A stretch of DNA of 64,000 nucleotides from Saccharomonospora glauca K62. Its GTDB lineage: Bacteria > Actinomycetota > Actinomycetes > Mycobacteriales > Pseudonocardiaceae. Within the stretch, counting starts at the first letter, position 1; every line of letters starts with the position of its first letter. Below, in pieces: positions 35,657 to 45,938 of this stretch. Below the pieces are notes generated by a model that was not told the origin of the DNA, searched no databases, and worked only from the letters and a program-made list of their open reading frames with translations. Location of the stretch: NCBI RefSeq assembly GCF_000243395.2, contig NZ_CM001484.1, forward strand, positions 2,413,847 to 2,477,846, written 5' to 3'. The position numbers were made by a program, and so were the translations under genes.

Positions 35657-37302
35657 CCGTTCCCGGCGCGAGCCGCGAGCGCGGCCCGAAGCTCACGTTT
35701 GCTCGTCTTGCCGACCCCGGTCACCGGGAATTTGTCGACCACGACGACCAGGTCGGGAACCTTGAAGGCCGCGATGCCACGGTCCCGGACGAACCGGCGC
35801 AGTTCGGCCTCGCTCGGCCGAGCCCCGTCGACGGGAACGACGTAGGCGCACGTGCGTTCCCCCAGGTATTCGTCGGGGACGCTGACCACCGCGGCGTCGA
35901 GGACCTCCGGATGTGCCATGAGGTGGTTCTCGACCTCCTCGGCCGAGACCTTCTCGCCGCCCCGGTTGATCTGTTCCTTGGCGCGTCCGACCACTTCGAG
36001 GTGCCCGGACGGGAGTCGCCGCACGAGATCACCGGTGCGGTAGAACCCGTCGGCGGTGAACGCCGTGGCGTTGTGCTCGGCCGCGCGGTAGTAGCCGCGA
36101 ATGGTGTAGGGGCCACGGGTCAGCAGCGCTCCCACCTCGCCGGGAGGGACCTCGTCGTCCGACGTCGCGTTCGGGTCGTCGGGATCGACCACCCGGATCT
36201 CGTCGTCCGGCGAGATCGGCCGCCCCTGGGTGCCGAGCACGAGTTCGTCGGGGTCGTCCAGTCGCGTGTAGCAGACCAGCCCCTCGGCCATGCCGAACAC
36301 CTGCTGCAACCGGCACCCGAGCGCGGGGCCGATGCGTTCGGCCAGTTCCCGCGCACACTTGGCGCCACCGACGAGCAGGACGTCCAGACTGGACAGATCT
36401 CGGTCGGTACGGGCGGCGGCCTGCACCCACGCCGCCGCCAGCGGAGGCACCACCGCGCTGATGGTGACGCGCTCGGACTCGATGAGCCGGAACGCCATGT
36501 CGGGATCGGGGCGAGGAGCGAGCACCACGGTGGCGCCCGCGTGCAGCGTGCCGAGCACGCCCGGCGAGCTGAGCGGGAAGTTGTGCGCCACGGGCAACGC
36601 CGCCAGGTACACGCTCTCCGGTCGCAGCGCGCAGATTCGCGCGCTCTCGCGCACGCTGTAGAGGTAGTCGTCGTGCGTGCGCGGGATGAGCTTCGACAGT
36701 CCCGTGCTGCCACCGGACAGTTGCAGGAACGCGACCCCCTCCGGATCGGGGTCGGGGAACTCGCGGGGTTCGGCGGCACTCAGTTCGGTGAACTCGGGCG
36801 ATCCCACGACGAGGACCTCCCGCAGGCTGTCCACCTCGGCGGCGACGGCACGGGCGGTGGCGGCGTGGTCGTGCCGTTCGTGCTCGGCGACGGTGACGAT
36901 CGCGCTTGCCTCGGCCTTCTCGGCGAAGTACCGCAGTTCGGTGTGCCGGTGCGCGGGCAGCGTGAACACCGGCCACGCGCCGAGCCGCCACAACGCGAAG
37001 ATCACCGAGACGAACTCCGGGACGTTCGGCAACTGCACGAGCACCCGCTCCCCGGCGCGGATGCCGAGGCCGGCGAAACCGGCGGCCAGCCGGTGGGCTC
37101 GCTCGTCGAGTTCGGCGTAGCTCCACCGCACCGGGTGATCGGCGCTCTGCCCGACCACCGCGGGCCGCGTGCCGTACGCGTCGGCGAGCGTGGTCAACAA
37201 CGCTCCGAACGTCTGTCCGCGCCAATACCCCGCGGCCCGGTAGTGGGCGGCTACCTCGGGGGGCCACGCGATGTGGTCGGGCCCTTCGGAACGCACGCTC
37301 AC
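35653..37302 (-). CDS. dhbE: 2,3-dihydroxybenzoate-AMP ligase
   Basis: The 549-residue adenylating enzyme has [20 protein letters not shown] (P-loop), [49 protein letters not shown] and the terminal Lys region [11 protein letters not shown], all as in EntE/DhbE. It activates DHB with ATP and loads it on the aryl carrier protein. GTG 37302 (VSVRSEG) overlaps the dhbC stop by GTGA; the length matches EntE. Confidence 0.93.
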   Translation of the reverse strand: MSVRSEGPDHIAWPPEVAAHYRAAGYWRGQTFGALLTTLADAYGTRPAVVGQSADHPVRWSYAELDERAHRLAAGFAGLGIRAGERVLVQLPNVPEFVSVIFALWRLGAWPVFTLPAHRHTELRYFAEKAEASAIVTVAEHERHDHAATARAVAAEVDSLREVLVVGSPEFTELSAAEPREFPDPDPEGVAFLQLSGGSTGLSKLIPRTHDDYLYSVRESARICALRPESVYLAALPVAHNFPLSSPGVLGTLHAGATVVLAPRPDPDMAFRLIESERVTISAVVPPLAAAWVQAAARTDRDLSSLDVLLVGGAKCARELAERIGPALGCRLQQVFGMAEGLVCYTRLDDPDELVLGTQGRPISPDDEIRVVDPDDPNATSDDEVPPGEVGALLTRGPYTIRGYYRAAEHNATAFTADGFYRTGDLVRRLPSGHLEVVGRAKEQINRGGEKVSAEEVENHLMAHPEVLDAAVVSVPDEYLGERTCAYVVPVDGARPSEAELRRFVRDRGIAAFKVPDLVVVVDKFPVTGVGKTSKRELRAALAARAGNG

Positions 37303-38504
37303 GCCACCTCCTCCGCTCCGAGCGCGCCGAGCAGCGTGCGGAACTTCGCGCTTGTCTCGGCCAGTTCCGCGGCGGGGTCGGAGCCCTCGACGATGCCGGC
37401 CCCGGCGAACACGCGTACCGTGCGGTCGCAGACCTCGGCGCACCGGATGGTGACTACCCACTCGCCGTCACCGTCCGGGGCGGTCCACCCCACCAACCCC
37501 GCGTAGTAGCCGCGGTCCTCCGGTTCGAGTTCGGCGATGAGGTCGCGGGCGGCCGCGGTCGGGGTCCCGCACACCGCCGGTGTCGGGTGAAGTGCTTCGG
37601 CGAGCGCCAACGACGACGACGCGGGGTCGCGCGGGTCGGCGAGCGTGCCGGTGATGCGGGTGGAGAGGTGCCACATGGTGGGCGTCCCGATCACCTCGGG
37701 CTCGGGCACGTGCAGCTCGTCGCAGAACCGCCCCAGCACCTCGGCGACCCGGGCCGCCACGTGGGCATGTTCCCGGCGGTCCTTGGAGGACGCCAGCAGG
37801 TCGGCGATCCGCCGCCGGTTCTCCGCCTCGTCCGTGCTCCGGGGCCTCGACCCGGCCAGGGGGTTGGCCACCACGGTCGCGCCCCGACGGGAGACCAGCA
37901 GTTCCGGACTCGCGCCCACCAGGGTGCGCGGGGCCGGGTCCCCCACCGCGGTGACGTCGACGGCGAACGCGTGCGCGGCCGGGTTGGCCCGGACCACACG
38001 GGCCAGCAGCTCGGGCACGGGAACCGGCGTGTCCGCGGTGAGTTCGAGCGACCGGGCGAGCACCACCTTCTCCAGGTCTCCCCGCTCGATCCTGCGCAGC
38101 GCGCGGGCCACGGCGTCCCGGTAGACCTCTCCCCCCGGTCGGGGAGTGACCGTCCACGGGCCGAACCCGTCCCGCTGCCGCGGCGACATCACGCCGTGGC
38201 CGTCCTCCGGGGCCTCGGCCCTGCGCACGACCGCCGGGATGACCAGACTCGACTCGGACGTGGGAAGAAATCCGAGCGCTCCCACGGCGATCGGGTCGGG
38301 CACACCGTCCTCGCGCGCGGAGGCGAGCGCCGCGGAGACCGCCTCCGCTCGCCGCCCGGTGTCGGCTCGCACGGCCCGCGACACACCGTCCGCCAACACG
38401 GTGCCGCGGGGCGAGGAGTAGTAGAACGATCCCGGTAGATACGCGGTCAGCAGGTCGGCCGACCGATACTCGGGTCTCGGTCGGGTCAACACGGATGAGG
38501 ACAC
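37299..38504 (-). CDS. dhbC: Isochorismate synthase
   Basis: The 401-residue protein has the chorismate-binding fold: [10 protein letters not shown], a [13 protein letters not shown] segment, [35 protein letters not shown] and [16 protein letters not shown] with the Mg2+-binding Glu residues. It converts chorismate to isochorismate, the first step to DHB. It is the first gene of the siderophore operon; GTG 38504 follows AGGGAG with an 8-nt spacer, and an iron box lies about 120 bp upstream. Confidence 0.93.
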   Translation of the reverse strand: MSSSVLTRPRPEYRSADLLTAYLPGSFYYSSPRGTVLADGVSRAVRADTGRRAEAVSAALASAREDGVPDPIAVGALGFLPTSESSLVIPAVVRRAEAPEDGHGVMSPRQRDGFGPWTVTPRPGGEVYRDAVARALRRIERGDLEKVVLARSLELTADTPVPVPELLARVVRANPAAHAFAVDVTAVGDPAPRTLVGASPELLVSRRGATVVANPLAGSRPRSTDEAENRRRIADLLASSKDRREHAHVAARVAEVLGRFCDELHVPEPEVIGTPTMWHLSTRITGTLADPRDPASSSLALAEALHPTPAVCGTPTAAARDLIAELEPEDRGYYAGLVGWTAPDGDGEWVVTIRCAEVCDRTVRVFAGAGIVEGSDPAAELAETSAKFRTLLGALGAEEVA

Positions 38505-38621
38505 GTCAACAGCTCCCTACGGCCCACGGGCCCACGAACGGGATCATCGGCTCCGGCGTGCCGCCGAGCTCGCGGGTCGGGCCGATTCCTCGTCGACGGA
38601 CACACCATCACCCCGTTTCAC

Positions 38622-38645
38622 TATGGTTAGCCTTACCTAACCATA
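38622..38645 (-). promoter_or_regulatory. IdeR/DmdR iron box upstream of dhbC
   Basis: TATGGTTAG and CTAACCATA are perfect 9-bp arms around CCTTAC. The central 19 bp (38622-38640) fit the DtxR/IdeR consensus TWAGGTTAGSCTAACCTWA at 17 positions by eye. Fe2+-loaded repressor here would switch off the siderophore operon. Confidence 0.88.
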
Positions 38646-38947
38646 GATCGTCAACCCTGCCAAGCCGATGCCCTCCGAACACCGCGACACGAGACCGATC
38701 TCACCCACGGTGACCCCCGCAAACCGCACCATCGAGGGAGAATCGCTCGGTCGTCGAGCACTGTGGACGGGCACGACCGACTCCGGACGTCGACTCCGAT
38801 CCACAGAGGACTCGCCGACGGCGCGTCAGCTGTGGCCTTCCTCACCCACTCCGGCGAGGCGTGTCGCCCGAACGACGCGGCCACGTTTCCGCCCCACACC
38901 AGCCGATCTCCCTTCCGGCCAATCCGACAAAAGATCAACAAAGCCCG

Positions 38948-38966
38948 GTAGGGTAGGCTAACCTAA
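38948..38966 (+). promoter_or_regulatory. Second iron box, next to a rightward -10-like element
   Basis: The 19-mer GTAGGGTAGGCTAACCTAA matches the IdeR/DtxR consensus at 17 positions. TAAGAT directly follows as a possible rightward -10, and the GTG of a 72-codon ORF lies 23 bp downstream. Between the two boxes (38646-38947) I see no gene. Confidence 0.8.
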
Positions 38967-38988
38967 GATAACGGGGGGCGGAAGAGGC

Positions 38989-39207
38989 GTGACCGATCCG
39001 GACCAGTTGTCCCACCCACACGTCCGTGTCCACCGCACCGCCACGGCCCGGCCGCAGTCACGCGGAGTCGAGGACGATCCGACGGACGCGGTCCGCTCCC
39101 GGCACGGGCTCTACACCCCGATCACCGTCCGTGATCACTGGCGAAGGCCGGGACCGGCGCGTCCCCTCCCGACCCCGGAACGGCACGCCCCGCGTCCGCG
39201 ATCGTGA
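38989..39207 (+). CDS. Possible iron-regulated small protein, unknown
   Basis: GTG 38989 follows GAAGAGG and opens a 72-codon frame (MTDPDQLSHPHVRVHRTATA...) that is Arg/Pro/His-rich and matches no family that I recognise; it is not MbtH. Its only support is position: it begins 23 bp after a good iron box with a plausible ribosome binding site. It could be a real iron-repressed peptide, the degraded start of a lost gene, or chance. From its end to 39354 nothing else is seen; the next gene is convergent. Confidence 0.35.
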   Translation: MTDPDQLSHPHVRVHRTATARPQSRGVEDDPTDAVRSRHGLYTPITVRDHWRRPGPARPLPTPERHAPRPRS

Positions 39208-39354
39208 GGTCCGACGCCCGATCACCGACGTTCCGGTCCGAGATTTCCGAGGACGCTCGTGACGCGGGCGACCTCCCCGCCGCCCGGTCGGGAAACGCGT
39301 TCGCCGTGGTGCCGGCGACGAACCACCGACACCACGGCGATCACGCGGTGGCGT

Positions 39355-40386
39355 TCACCCCTCGTCGCCGGAGGCGTCGCGTTGCGCCACGTCGAGTGCG
39401 ATGTCGACGATCAGATCCTCCTGCCCGCCCACCAATCCGCGACGCCCGACCTCCAGAAGCAGTTCCCGAGCGTCCACTCCGTACCGACTCGCCGCGATCT
39501 CGGCGTGGCGCAGGAAGGACGAGTAGACACCCGCGTAGCCCAAGGTCAACGTCTCGCGATCCACTCGCACCGGGCGGTCCCGTAGGGGCCGGACGAGGTC
39601 GTCGGCGGCGTCCTGGAGAGCGAACAGATCACAGCCGTGTTCCCAGCCCTGCAGGTTGACCACGGCGACGAACGCCTCGATGGGGCAGTTGCCCGCGCCC
39701 GCCCCCTGCCCGGCCAACGACGCGTCGACCCTGGTCACCCCCTCCTCGACGGCGACGACGCTGTTGGCCACCGACAACGACAGGTTCTCGTGCGCGTGGA
39801 TGCCGATACCCGTGGCCGGGTCGAGCACCTCCCGGTAGGCCCGGACCCGTTCCCGGACACCGTCCATCGTGAGCCGACCACCCGAGTCCGTGACGTACAC
39901 GCAGTGCGCGCCGTAGGACTCCATGAGCGCCGCCTGCTTCGCCAGCTCCGCGGGCGGGGCCATGTGACTCATCATGAGGAAACCGGACACGTCCATGCCC
40001 AGCTCACGGGCCTTGGCGATGTGCTGGGCCGAGATGTCGGCCTCCGTGCAGTGGGTGGCGATCCGGACCGACCGGACCCCGAGCCGGTGGGCCCGTTCGA
40101 GATCGGCGATCGTGCCGATCCCCGGGAGCAGCAGCGTGGTGAGCACGGCGTCGCGGACGTTGTCGGCCGCCGCCTCGATCCACTCCCAGTCGGTGTGACT
40201 GCCGGGGCCGTAGTTCACCGAGCCACCCGCGAGGCCGTCGCCGTGGGCGACCTCGATCGCGTCGACCCCGGCGGCGTCCAGTGCCGCCGCGATACGACCG
40301 ACCTCGGCCGGGTCCAGCCGGTGCCGAATGGCGTGCATGCCGTCCCGCAGGGTGACGTCCTGGATGTAGAGCCTTCCGGGCTTCAT
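39355..40386 (-). CDS. mhpE: 4-hydroxy-2-oxovalerate aldolase
   Basis: The 343-residue DRE-TIM aldolase cleaves 4-hydroxy-2-oxoacids to pyruvate and an aldehyde, the penultimate step of meta-cleavage pathways. It has the catalytic Arg-Asp in [12 protein letters not shown] and metal-binding [15 protein letters not shown], and a C-terminal dimerisation domain that channels the aldehyde to the dehydrogenase. ATG overlaps the dehydrogenase stop by 4 bp, the usual BphI-BphJ/HsaF-HsaG arrangement. Confidence 0.95.
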   Translation of the reverse strand: MKPGRLYIQDVTLRDGMHAIRHRLDPAEVGRIAAALDAAGVDAIEVAHGDGLAGGSVNYGPGSHTDWEWIEAAADNVRDAVLTTLLLPGIGTIADLERAHRLGVRSVRIATHCTEADISAQHIAKARELGMDVSGFLMMSHMAPPAELAKQAALMESYGAHCVYVTDSGGRLTMDGVRERVRAYREVLDPATGIGIHAHENLSLSVANSVVAVEEGVTRVDASLAGQGAGAGNCPIEAFVAVVNLQGWEHGCDLFALQDAADDLVRPLRDRPVRVDRETLTLGYAGVYSSFLRHAEIAASRYGVDARELLLEVGRRGLVGGQEDLIVDIALDVAQRDASGDEG

Positions 40387-41306
40387 CGCCTCGCCTCCGC
40401 GATCGCCTCGGCGACACGCAACGCGGCCGAGGTCATGATGTCCAGATTGCCCGCATACGCCGGCAGGTAGTGGGCCGCGCCCTCGACTTCGAGGAACACT
40501 GACACCCGCGTGGTGACCGGCCCGACGTCCTCGGGGACGAGCGTGCGCACCGACTCGGTTACGGGCGTGAACTGGACGTCGTGCTTGAGCCGGTAGCCGG
40601 GCACGTACTCGGCCACCCGCGCCGCCATCTCCTTCACCGAGGCGCGAACGGCCTCGTGGTCGGCGTCCCCGATCAGGCAGAACACGGTGTCCCGCATGAT
40701 CAGTGGCGGCTCGGCGGGGTTGAGGATGATGATCGCCTTGCCGCGCCGCGCGCCGCCGATCGTCTCGATGGCGCGCGCCGTCGTCTCGGTGAATTCGTCG
40801 ATGTTCGCGCGAGTACCCGGCCCCGCCGATTTCGAGGCGATCGACGCCACGATCTCCGCGTAGTGCACCGGCGTCACGGCCGACACGGCGGCGACCATCG
40901 GGATCGTGGCCTGGCCGCCGCAGGTGACCATGTTGACGTTCGGGGCGTCGAGATGCTCGTGAAGGTTCACCGGCGGCACCACGAAGGGGCCGAGCGCGGC
41001 CGGTGTCAGGTCGATTAGCCTGACGTCGTACGGGGCGAGTTTCGCCGCGTTGGCCCGGTGGGCCTTGGCCGACGTCGCGTCGAACACGATGCCGATCTCG
41101 TCGAAGTGGGGCATGGCGAGCAGACCGTCGACTCCCTCGGAGGTGGTGGGCACCTTCAACCGCGCCGCCCGCGCCAACCCGTCGGAGTCGGGGTCGATGC
41201 CCACCATCGCCCCCATGGTGAGGGTGTCGGACAACCGCAACACCTTGATCATCAGGTCGGTACCGATGTTGCCCGAACCGATGATGGCGACCTTGGTCGC
41301 GTTCAC
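40383..41306 (-). CDS. mhpF: Acetaldehyde dehydrogenase (acylating)
   Basis: The 307-residue enzyme oxidises the aldehyde from the aldolase to its CoA ester with NAD. It has the NAD motif [14 protein letters not shown], the catalytic Cys in [14 protein letters not shown] and the C-terminal [13 protein letters not shown]. It forms a channelling complex with the aldolase encoded next to it. The ATG overlaps the hydratase stop by 4 bp. Confidence 0.95.
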   Translation of the reverse strand: MNATKVAIIGSGNIGTDLMIKVLRLSDTLTMGAMVGIDPDSDGLARAARLKVPTTSEGVDGLLAMPHFDEIGIVFDATSAKAHRANAAKLAPYDVRLIDLTPAALGPFVVPPVNLHEHLDAPNVNMVTCGGQATIPMVAAVSAVTPVHYAEIVASIASKSAGPGTRANIDEFTETTARAIETIGGARRGKAIIILNPAEPPLIMRDTVFCLIGDADHEAVRASVKEMAARVAEYVPGYRLKHDVQFTPVTESVRTLVPEDVGPVTTRVSVFLEVEGAAHYLPAYAGNLDIMTSAALRVAEAIAEARR

Positions 41307-42130
41307 GACTCTCCCTTCGCCGAGAAGGTGGCGGACACCTCGCCGAATCCGCTCAACTCCGCTCGAAACCGGTTTCCGGGCGCCACCGGCACCATGGGGC
41401 CGAGCGCGCCGGACAGGATGATCTGCCCGGCCCGCAGCGGTTCCCCGAAATCTCGCGCGGTGCGCGCCAGCCAGGCCAACGCGGCGAGCGGATCGCCGAG
41501 GCAGGCCGCTCCCTCGCCCTCGGACACGAGCTCTCCGTCACGGTAGAGGCGCATCCGCACCTCCTTCGGCTCGATCTCGTCCAGGGTCAGTTTCCTGTCC
41601 GCGAGCACGAACAAGCCGCTGGAGGCGTTGTCGGCGACGGTGTCGGTGATCGTGATGTCCCAGTCCGCGATCCGGCTGTCCACGATCTCCAGCGCCGCCA
41701 CCGCGTACCCCACGGCCGCGCGAACCCCGGCGGCGTCCAGTTCGCCGTCCACGAGGTCCTCGGCGAGAACGAAGGCGATCTCCGCTTCCACCTTGGGTTG
41801 CAGCAGCCGGTCGAGGGGTATCTCCTCCCGGCCGGAGACGTCCATGTCGGCGAACAACACCCCGAAGTCCGGCTGGTCGACCCCGAGTTGCCGTTGCACG
41901 GCCGGTGAGGTGAGGCCGATCTTGCGGCCCACCACTATCGCGCCTCGCGCGGTGCGCAGGCGGCACAACTCCCGCTGTACCGCGTACGCGGCGGAGACGT
42001 CGTCGTCCCCGAGCAGTGCCCGCACTGGTTCGGTGGCGCGACCGGTGGCCTGGGCCCGTGCCAGTACGGCGGCGGCTTCGAGCACCGGGTCGCCGGGCCC
42101 GTCGGACACTCGGGATGCTGCTGTGGTCAT
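41303..42130 (-). CDS. mhpD: 2-keto-4-pentenoate hydratase
   Basis: The 275-residue FAH-superfamily enzyme hydrates 2-hydroxypenta-2,4-dienoate-type compounds to 4-hydroxy-2-oxo acids. Visible are [17 protein letters not shown], metal ligands in [11 protein letters not shown], and [12 protein letters not shown]. It supplies the aldolase. ATG 42130 is followed upstream by the extradiol dioxygenase gene 38 bp away on the same strand. Confidence 0.93.
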   Translation of the reverse strand: MTTAASRVSDGPGDPVLEAAAVLARAQATGRATEPVRALLGDDDVSAAYAVQRELCRLRTARGAIVVGRKIGLTSPAVQRQLGVDQPDFGVLFADMDVSGREEIPLDRLLQPKVEAEIAFVLAEDLVDGELDAAGVRAAVGYAVAALEIVDSRIADWDITITDTVADNASSGLFVLADRKLTLDEIEPKEVRMRLYRDGELVSEGEGAACLGDPLAALAWLARTARDFGEPLRAGQIILSGALGPMVPVAPGNRFRAELSGFGEVSATFSAKGES

Positions 42131-42168
42131 GGAGGTTCCTCACTGATCGTTCGTGGCGGCGGCCCCTG

Positions 42169-43041
42169 TCAGTAGTCGATGCGGCGGTGACCCCAGTAAT
42201 GGGCCGAGTCGTACCGGGTCGGAATCCAGGTCTCGTCGTCGATGAGGATTCCGCCGACGCCGTACTCGATGCCGAACCCGGAAGGGCTGCGCACGTAGAA
42301 CGAGATCATCTCGTCGTTGGTGTGCTTGCCGAACGTCGAGAGGATGGGAATGCCGTCGTCCTGCACCTTGTCCCACTGCCGTCCCAGCAGGTCGAGGTCG
42401 TCGATCTCGAACATGAGGTGGCCGATCCCCCGGCGCCGGTGCGGGGCGTGCGCGTAGGCGAACGAGTGGTGCCGCGGGTTGCAGTGCAGGAACGTGCCGA
42501 CGCCACCGGGCATGTCGATGTGGTCGCTCAACCGGAAACCGAGGATCTCGCGGAACAGGTGGTCGTAGGCACGCACGTCGCCGTGCAGGGCCTGGAAGGC
42601 GTGACCGAGGCCGAGTTCCCCCGCCACGAACCGCGCTCCGATGGGGGAGACGAACTTCGCGGTCGCGTTGCGGAGGCCCCAGAACAGTTCGTGGTCGACG
42701 ACGTCCTCCGGGTCACGGAAGCGAACGAGGTCCATCACCTGCCGCTCGTCCGCCGCGTCGGCGTCGCCGTGCTCGACCCGGTAGCCCGCGTCCGCGAGCC
42801 GCTTCGTCAGCTCCTCCAGCGCCTCCGGGCCGCCCACGTCCCAGCCGAGGGCGCGCACGCCCGGTTCCTCGGCGCGTCGGACATCGAGGCGATAGGTGTA
42901 CTCGTCCATCCGCAACAACAACCGGTCGTCGTCTCGGTGGGCGACCTGGAGTCCCAGCAGTTCGGAACCGAACTTCACCCACTCGTCGAGATCGACGGCC
43001 TGGACGACCGCGTATCCCAGTGCCCTGACCTTCGCCTGCAT
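42169..43041 (-). CDS. Type I extradiol ring-cleavage dioxygenase
   Basis: The 290-residue protein has two vicinal-oxygen-chelate domains, as in BphC/HsaC. The C-terminal domain carries the Fe2+ ligands: His in LGLGHAFQALHGD (about 145), His in GIGHLMFEIDD (about 213) and Glu in GFGIEYGVGG (about 264), with the active-site His in CNPRHHSFAYAHAP. It opens a catechol next to the hydroxyls (meta cleavage). ATG 43041 behind AAGGAG is preferred to upstream in-frame starts. The exact catechol is unknown; similarity to HsaC and BphC is general. Confidence 0.92.
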   Translation of the reverse strand: MQAKVRALGYAVVQAVDLDEWVKFGSELLGLQVAHRDDDRLLLRMDEYTYRLDVRRAEEPGVRALGWDVGGPEALEELTKRLADAGYRVEHGDADAADERQVMDLVRFRDPEDVVDHELFWGLRNATAKFVSPIGARFVAGELGLGHAFQALHGDVRAYDHLFREILGFRLSDHIDMPGGVGTFLHCNPRHHSFAYAHAPHRRRGIGHLMFEIDDLDLLGRQWDKVQDDGIPILSTFGKHTNDEMISFYVRSPSGFGIEYGVGGILIDDETWIPTRYDSAHYWGHRRIDY

Positions 43042-43099
43042 GTCGTTCTCCTTCTTTCGAAACCTCGCGAAAAGTTGCTCTCCCGTGGACGCGGGAAGG

Positions 43100-44290
43100 T
43101 CACCCCGTGGCGGCGCGGGCCGGGAGTCCCCGGTCCTCGAGCGTCCGTCGGGCAGCGCATGCCGCACTCTTGAGGCGGTCGACCCAGCCGTCGATCGTCT
43201 CGATATCCGCTCCGGGCGGAAGCGACGACATGCGCAACGCGATCCGGGTTCGGCCGTCCGGACTCGGCACGGGGACCACAATGGAATGCAGGTCGTAGGT
43301 CCTCCCCGCTTCGAGGTCCGGTTCGTACAGCAACGCGGTCTCGGCGATCATCCGCCGGATTCGGCGTTCGTGGATCGGGAGCACGTCGGCCGCCGAGTAG
43401 TCGTTCATCACGGACACCCGGTCCAGCCGCGCGGACGGCATCAACGACAGTGAGTACCCGCGGTCACGCACCATCTCCACATTGCGCCGGAATCCGGCGA
43501 GTTCCCGGTCGGAGGCCTGCCCACGACGCAACCATTCGTCCACTTCATCCTCGTCCGCGTCGGCGTGGAAAACCGCGCCCAGCGGTGGAATGAGCGGAAT
43601 GCGGTGGCCGACGGCGGCCCCGCCTCCCCGGCCTCCGTCACGTCCCGCCGTCATCACGAAGACCGCTTCGTCGCCCACCTTGGCGAGCACGCTGCAATCG
43701 GCCCCGACGTCGCGGGCGAGTGCTTCGAGCCGGTCCCGGACCGCTTCCGCCATCCGCACCCCCTCGATGAGGTCCGGATCGGCGGGAGCGGTCAACGACG
43801 GCAACGAGAACCGGCCGTATCCGCCCTGGAAGAACAGCAACGGCAACGTGGGACGTACGACCGCGAGGTCGCGCACCCGGCCCAGCACGATGTAGTGGTC
43901 GCCGCCGTCGAGCTCCCGTTCCGCCTCGCACTCGATCCAGCTCACCACGCCGTCGAGCACGGGTGACCCAGCCGGGGCGGGGGTCCACCTCACACCCGCG
44001 AACTTGTCGGCTCCCCGTGAGACGAAGGCCCGGCACAACTCCTGCTGATCGGCCGCCAGGACGTTGACGCAGAAGTACCGGCTCGTCCGGAGCCGGGAGT
44101 AGGTGTACGACCGGCGCATCGGCAGGTACGCGACGAGCGGCGGGTCCAGCGACACCGACGTGAAGGAACCGATCACCATGCCCACGGGCTCGCCCGTCTC
44201 GTCAATGGCGGTGATCACGGCGACCCCCGTCGGGTAGTGGCCGAGCGTCTCGCGGAACACCGCCGGGTCGATCGACTGCTGGCTGTCCAT
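43100..44290 (-). CDS. Flavin reductase fused to an IclR-type effector-binding-like domain
   Basis: Of 396 residues, about 1-165 are a flavin reductase domain (FRETLGHYPTGVAVITAID, GMVIGSFTSVSLDPPLVAY, FCVNVLAADQQELC) of the kind that supplies reduced flavin to two-component monooxygenases such as HsaAB. Residues about 175-385 resemble the IclR effector domain: EGVRMAEAVRDRLEALARDV, AVGHRIPLIPPLGAVFHAD, ELAGFRRNVEMVRDRGYSLS. No helix-turn-helix is present. The extra domain may bind the aromatic substrate and gate reductase activity. The partner oxygenase is probably the gene at 48042-49214. ATG 44290. Confidence 0.85.
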   Translation of the reverse strand: MDSQQSIDPAVFRETLGHYPTGVAVITAIDETGEPVGMVIGSFTSVSLDPPLVAYLPMRRSYTYSRLRTSRYFCVNVLAADQQELCRAFVSRGADKFAGVRWTPAPAGSPVLDGVVSWIECEAERELDGGDHYIVLGRVRDLAVVRPTLPLLFFQGGYGRFSLPSLTAPADPDLIEGVRMAEAVRDRLEALARDVGADCSVLAKVGDEAVFVMTAGRDGGRGGGAAVGHRIPLIPPLGAVFHADADEDEVDEWLRRGQASDRELAGFRRNVEMVRDRGYSLSLMPSARLDRVSVMNDYSAADVLPIHERRIRRMIAETALLYEPDLEAGRTYDLHSIVVPVPSPDGRTRIALRMSSLPPGADIETIDGWVDRLKSAACAARRTLEDRGLPARAATG

Positions 44291-44307
44291 GTCCTCGGCT
44301 CCTTCCC

Positions 44308-45162
44308 TCAGCTCCGCGGAGCGGCGACGGCCTCGGCGGCCTTCGCCGCCGCGGTCTTCTCACCCGCCTTCTTGATGACCGCGTACACTTCGGACCGCAG
44401 AGCCGCGAACTCCGGAAGCGACTTGGTGGTGATCTGGTCCTGCGGGCCGGGGAGGTCCACCGACAGCATCGTCTCGACCTTGGCCGGCCTGCCGGAGAGC
44501 ACCAGCACCGTGTCGGCGAGGTACACGGCCTCATCGATGTCGTGGGTCACGAGCATGATGGTGAGTCCCAGGTGGTCGCGCACCCGCAACATCAAATCCT
44601 CCAGATCGGCGCGGGTCTGGGCGTCCACCGAGGCGAACGGCTCGTCGAGCACGGTCATCCGGGGACGCGAGGCCAGCGCCCGCGCGATCGCCACCCGCTG
44701 CTGCATGCCTCCGGAAAGCTGCCACGGGTAGGAGTCGGTGACGTCCCGCAGCCCCACCTCGGCCAGGGCCTCCTCGGCCCGGCGGCGTCGCTCGGCCTTC
44801 CCGACCCCGGCCGAACGCAGGGGCAGGGCCACGTTGTCGAGCACCGACAACCACGGCATGAGGGACCGGCTGTAGTCCTGGAACACGATCGCCACGCCCT
44901 CCGGCGGGTCGTGGACCGTGGCTCCTTCGAACACGACCTCGCCCTCGCTGGCACCGAGCAGCCCGGTCAGGCACTGCAGCAGGGTCGTCTTCCCGACCCC
45001 GGAGGGACCGACGATGCAGACGAACTCCCCCGCGGCGACGGAGAAACTGAGGTCCCGGAAGATCCGGCGTTCCCCGTAGGAGTGTCCGAGGCCGCGGGCC
45101 TCGACGACGGTGTCACGCGGGGCGCCCGCCGCACCCGGCGTGGACTCGGCGGTTGTGGTCAT
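44308..45162 (-). CDS. ABC transporter ATP-binding protein (nitrate/sulfonate/taurine type)
   Basis: The 284-residue ATPase has Walker A GPSGVGKTTL, Q-loop in FQDYSRSLMPWLSV, signature QLSGGMQQRVAIARAL, Walker B MTVLDEPFASVD and the H-loop VTHDIDEAVYLAD, as in SsuB/TauB. It works with the two permeases encoded upstream. ATG 45162 overlaps the permease stop by one base; the 14 codons upstream of it in frame are rejected. Its place inside a meta-cleavage cluster suggests import of the aromatic substrate or a precursor. Confidence 0.9.
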   Translation of the reverse strand: MTTTAESTPGAAGAPRDTVVEARGLGHSYGERRIFRDLSFSVAAGEFVCIVGPSGVGKTTLLQCLTGLLGASEGEVVFEGATVHDPPEGVAIVFQDYSRSLMPWLSVLDNVALPLRSAGVGKAERRRRAEEALAEVGLRDVTDSYPWQLSGGMQQRVAIARALASRPRMTVLDEPFASVDAQTRADLEDLMLRVRDHLGLTIMLVTHDIDEAVYLADTVLVLSGRPAKVETMLSVDLPGPQDQITTKSLPEFAALRSEVYAVIKKAGEKTAAAKAAEAVAAPRS

Positions 45163-45938
45163 CACTTGCCTCCGTGGTCGTGTGCGGTCATGCCCTTGTG
45201 CCATGCGAGCACTCGGTTCTCCACCAACGCGAAGACCTTATTGAGGAGATAACCGAAGACGCCGAGCGCGATGATCCCGGTCCACATCGCGGTGGTGTTG
45301 AACCCGCGCTGAGCGTCGAGGACGAAGTGGCCGATCCCGCCCGGTGCTCCCACCATCTCGGACATGACCATCGCAACGACCGAGATGGCCAGCGCGGTCC
45401 GGGCACCGGCGAAGATCTGCGGCGCCGCCGCGGGCAGCACGATGAAACGGACCCGGTCCCGCCACCGCAGCCGGTGGCTCGCGGCGACCTGGTGCAGCAC
45501 CGGCTCGACTGACCGTACGCCGTCGATGGTGTTGAGCAGCACCGGCCAGGTGGCCACCAGGGCGATGAGGCTGATCTTCATGGCGGTGCCGAGCCCGAAG
45601 AACAACATCATCACGGGCAGGATCGCCACCCCGGGCGTGGCGCGCAGGAACTCGACGATCGGGCGCACCGCGCTTTCGAGCCAACCGACCATGCCCAGCA
45701 GCAGGCTGAGAGCGACACCGAGGACGACGGCGGCGCCGTAGCCGACCACGAGCCGTTGCAGGCTCGGCCACACCTCGGTGCGGATCCCGTCGACGATCCA
45801 GATGTCGCCGAACTCGTCGAGGATCCTGGACAGCGGTGGGTAGTAGAAGTTGACGCTGTCGGCGCTTGCGAACCACCAGATCGCCAACAACAGCAGGGGA
45901 ACCCACAGTTCCATGAGGATCCGGCGCAGGATGCTCAT
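45162..45938 (-). CDS. ABC transporter permease (SsuC/NitT-TauT type), second
   Basis: The 258-residue membrane protein has about six helices and the EAA-like coupling loop VAASHRLRWRDRVRFIVLP. ATG 45938 overlaps the preceding permease stop (TGATG). Two different permeases in a row indicate a heterodimeric channel. Confidence 0.88.
   Translation of the reverse strand: MSILRRILMELWVPLLLLAIWWFASADSVNFYYPPLSRILDEFGDIWIVDGIRTEVWPSLQRLVVGYGAAVVLGVALSLLLGMVGWLESAVRPIVEFLRATPGVAILPVMMLFFGLGTAMKISLIALVATWPVLLNTIDGVRSVEPVLHQVAASHRLRWRDRVRFIVLPAAAPQIFAGARTALAISVVAMVMSEMVGAPGGIGHFVLDAQRGFNTTAMWTGIIALGVFGYLLNKVFALVENRVLAWHKGMTAHDHGGK

Noticed and set aside
38646-38947. Short ORFs between the two iron boxes
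   Set aside because: None has a ribosome binding site or a recognisable family; composition is that of intergenic DNA.
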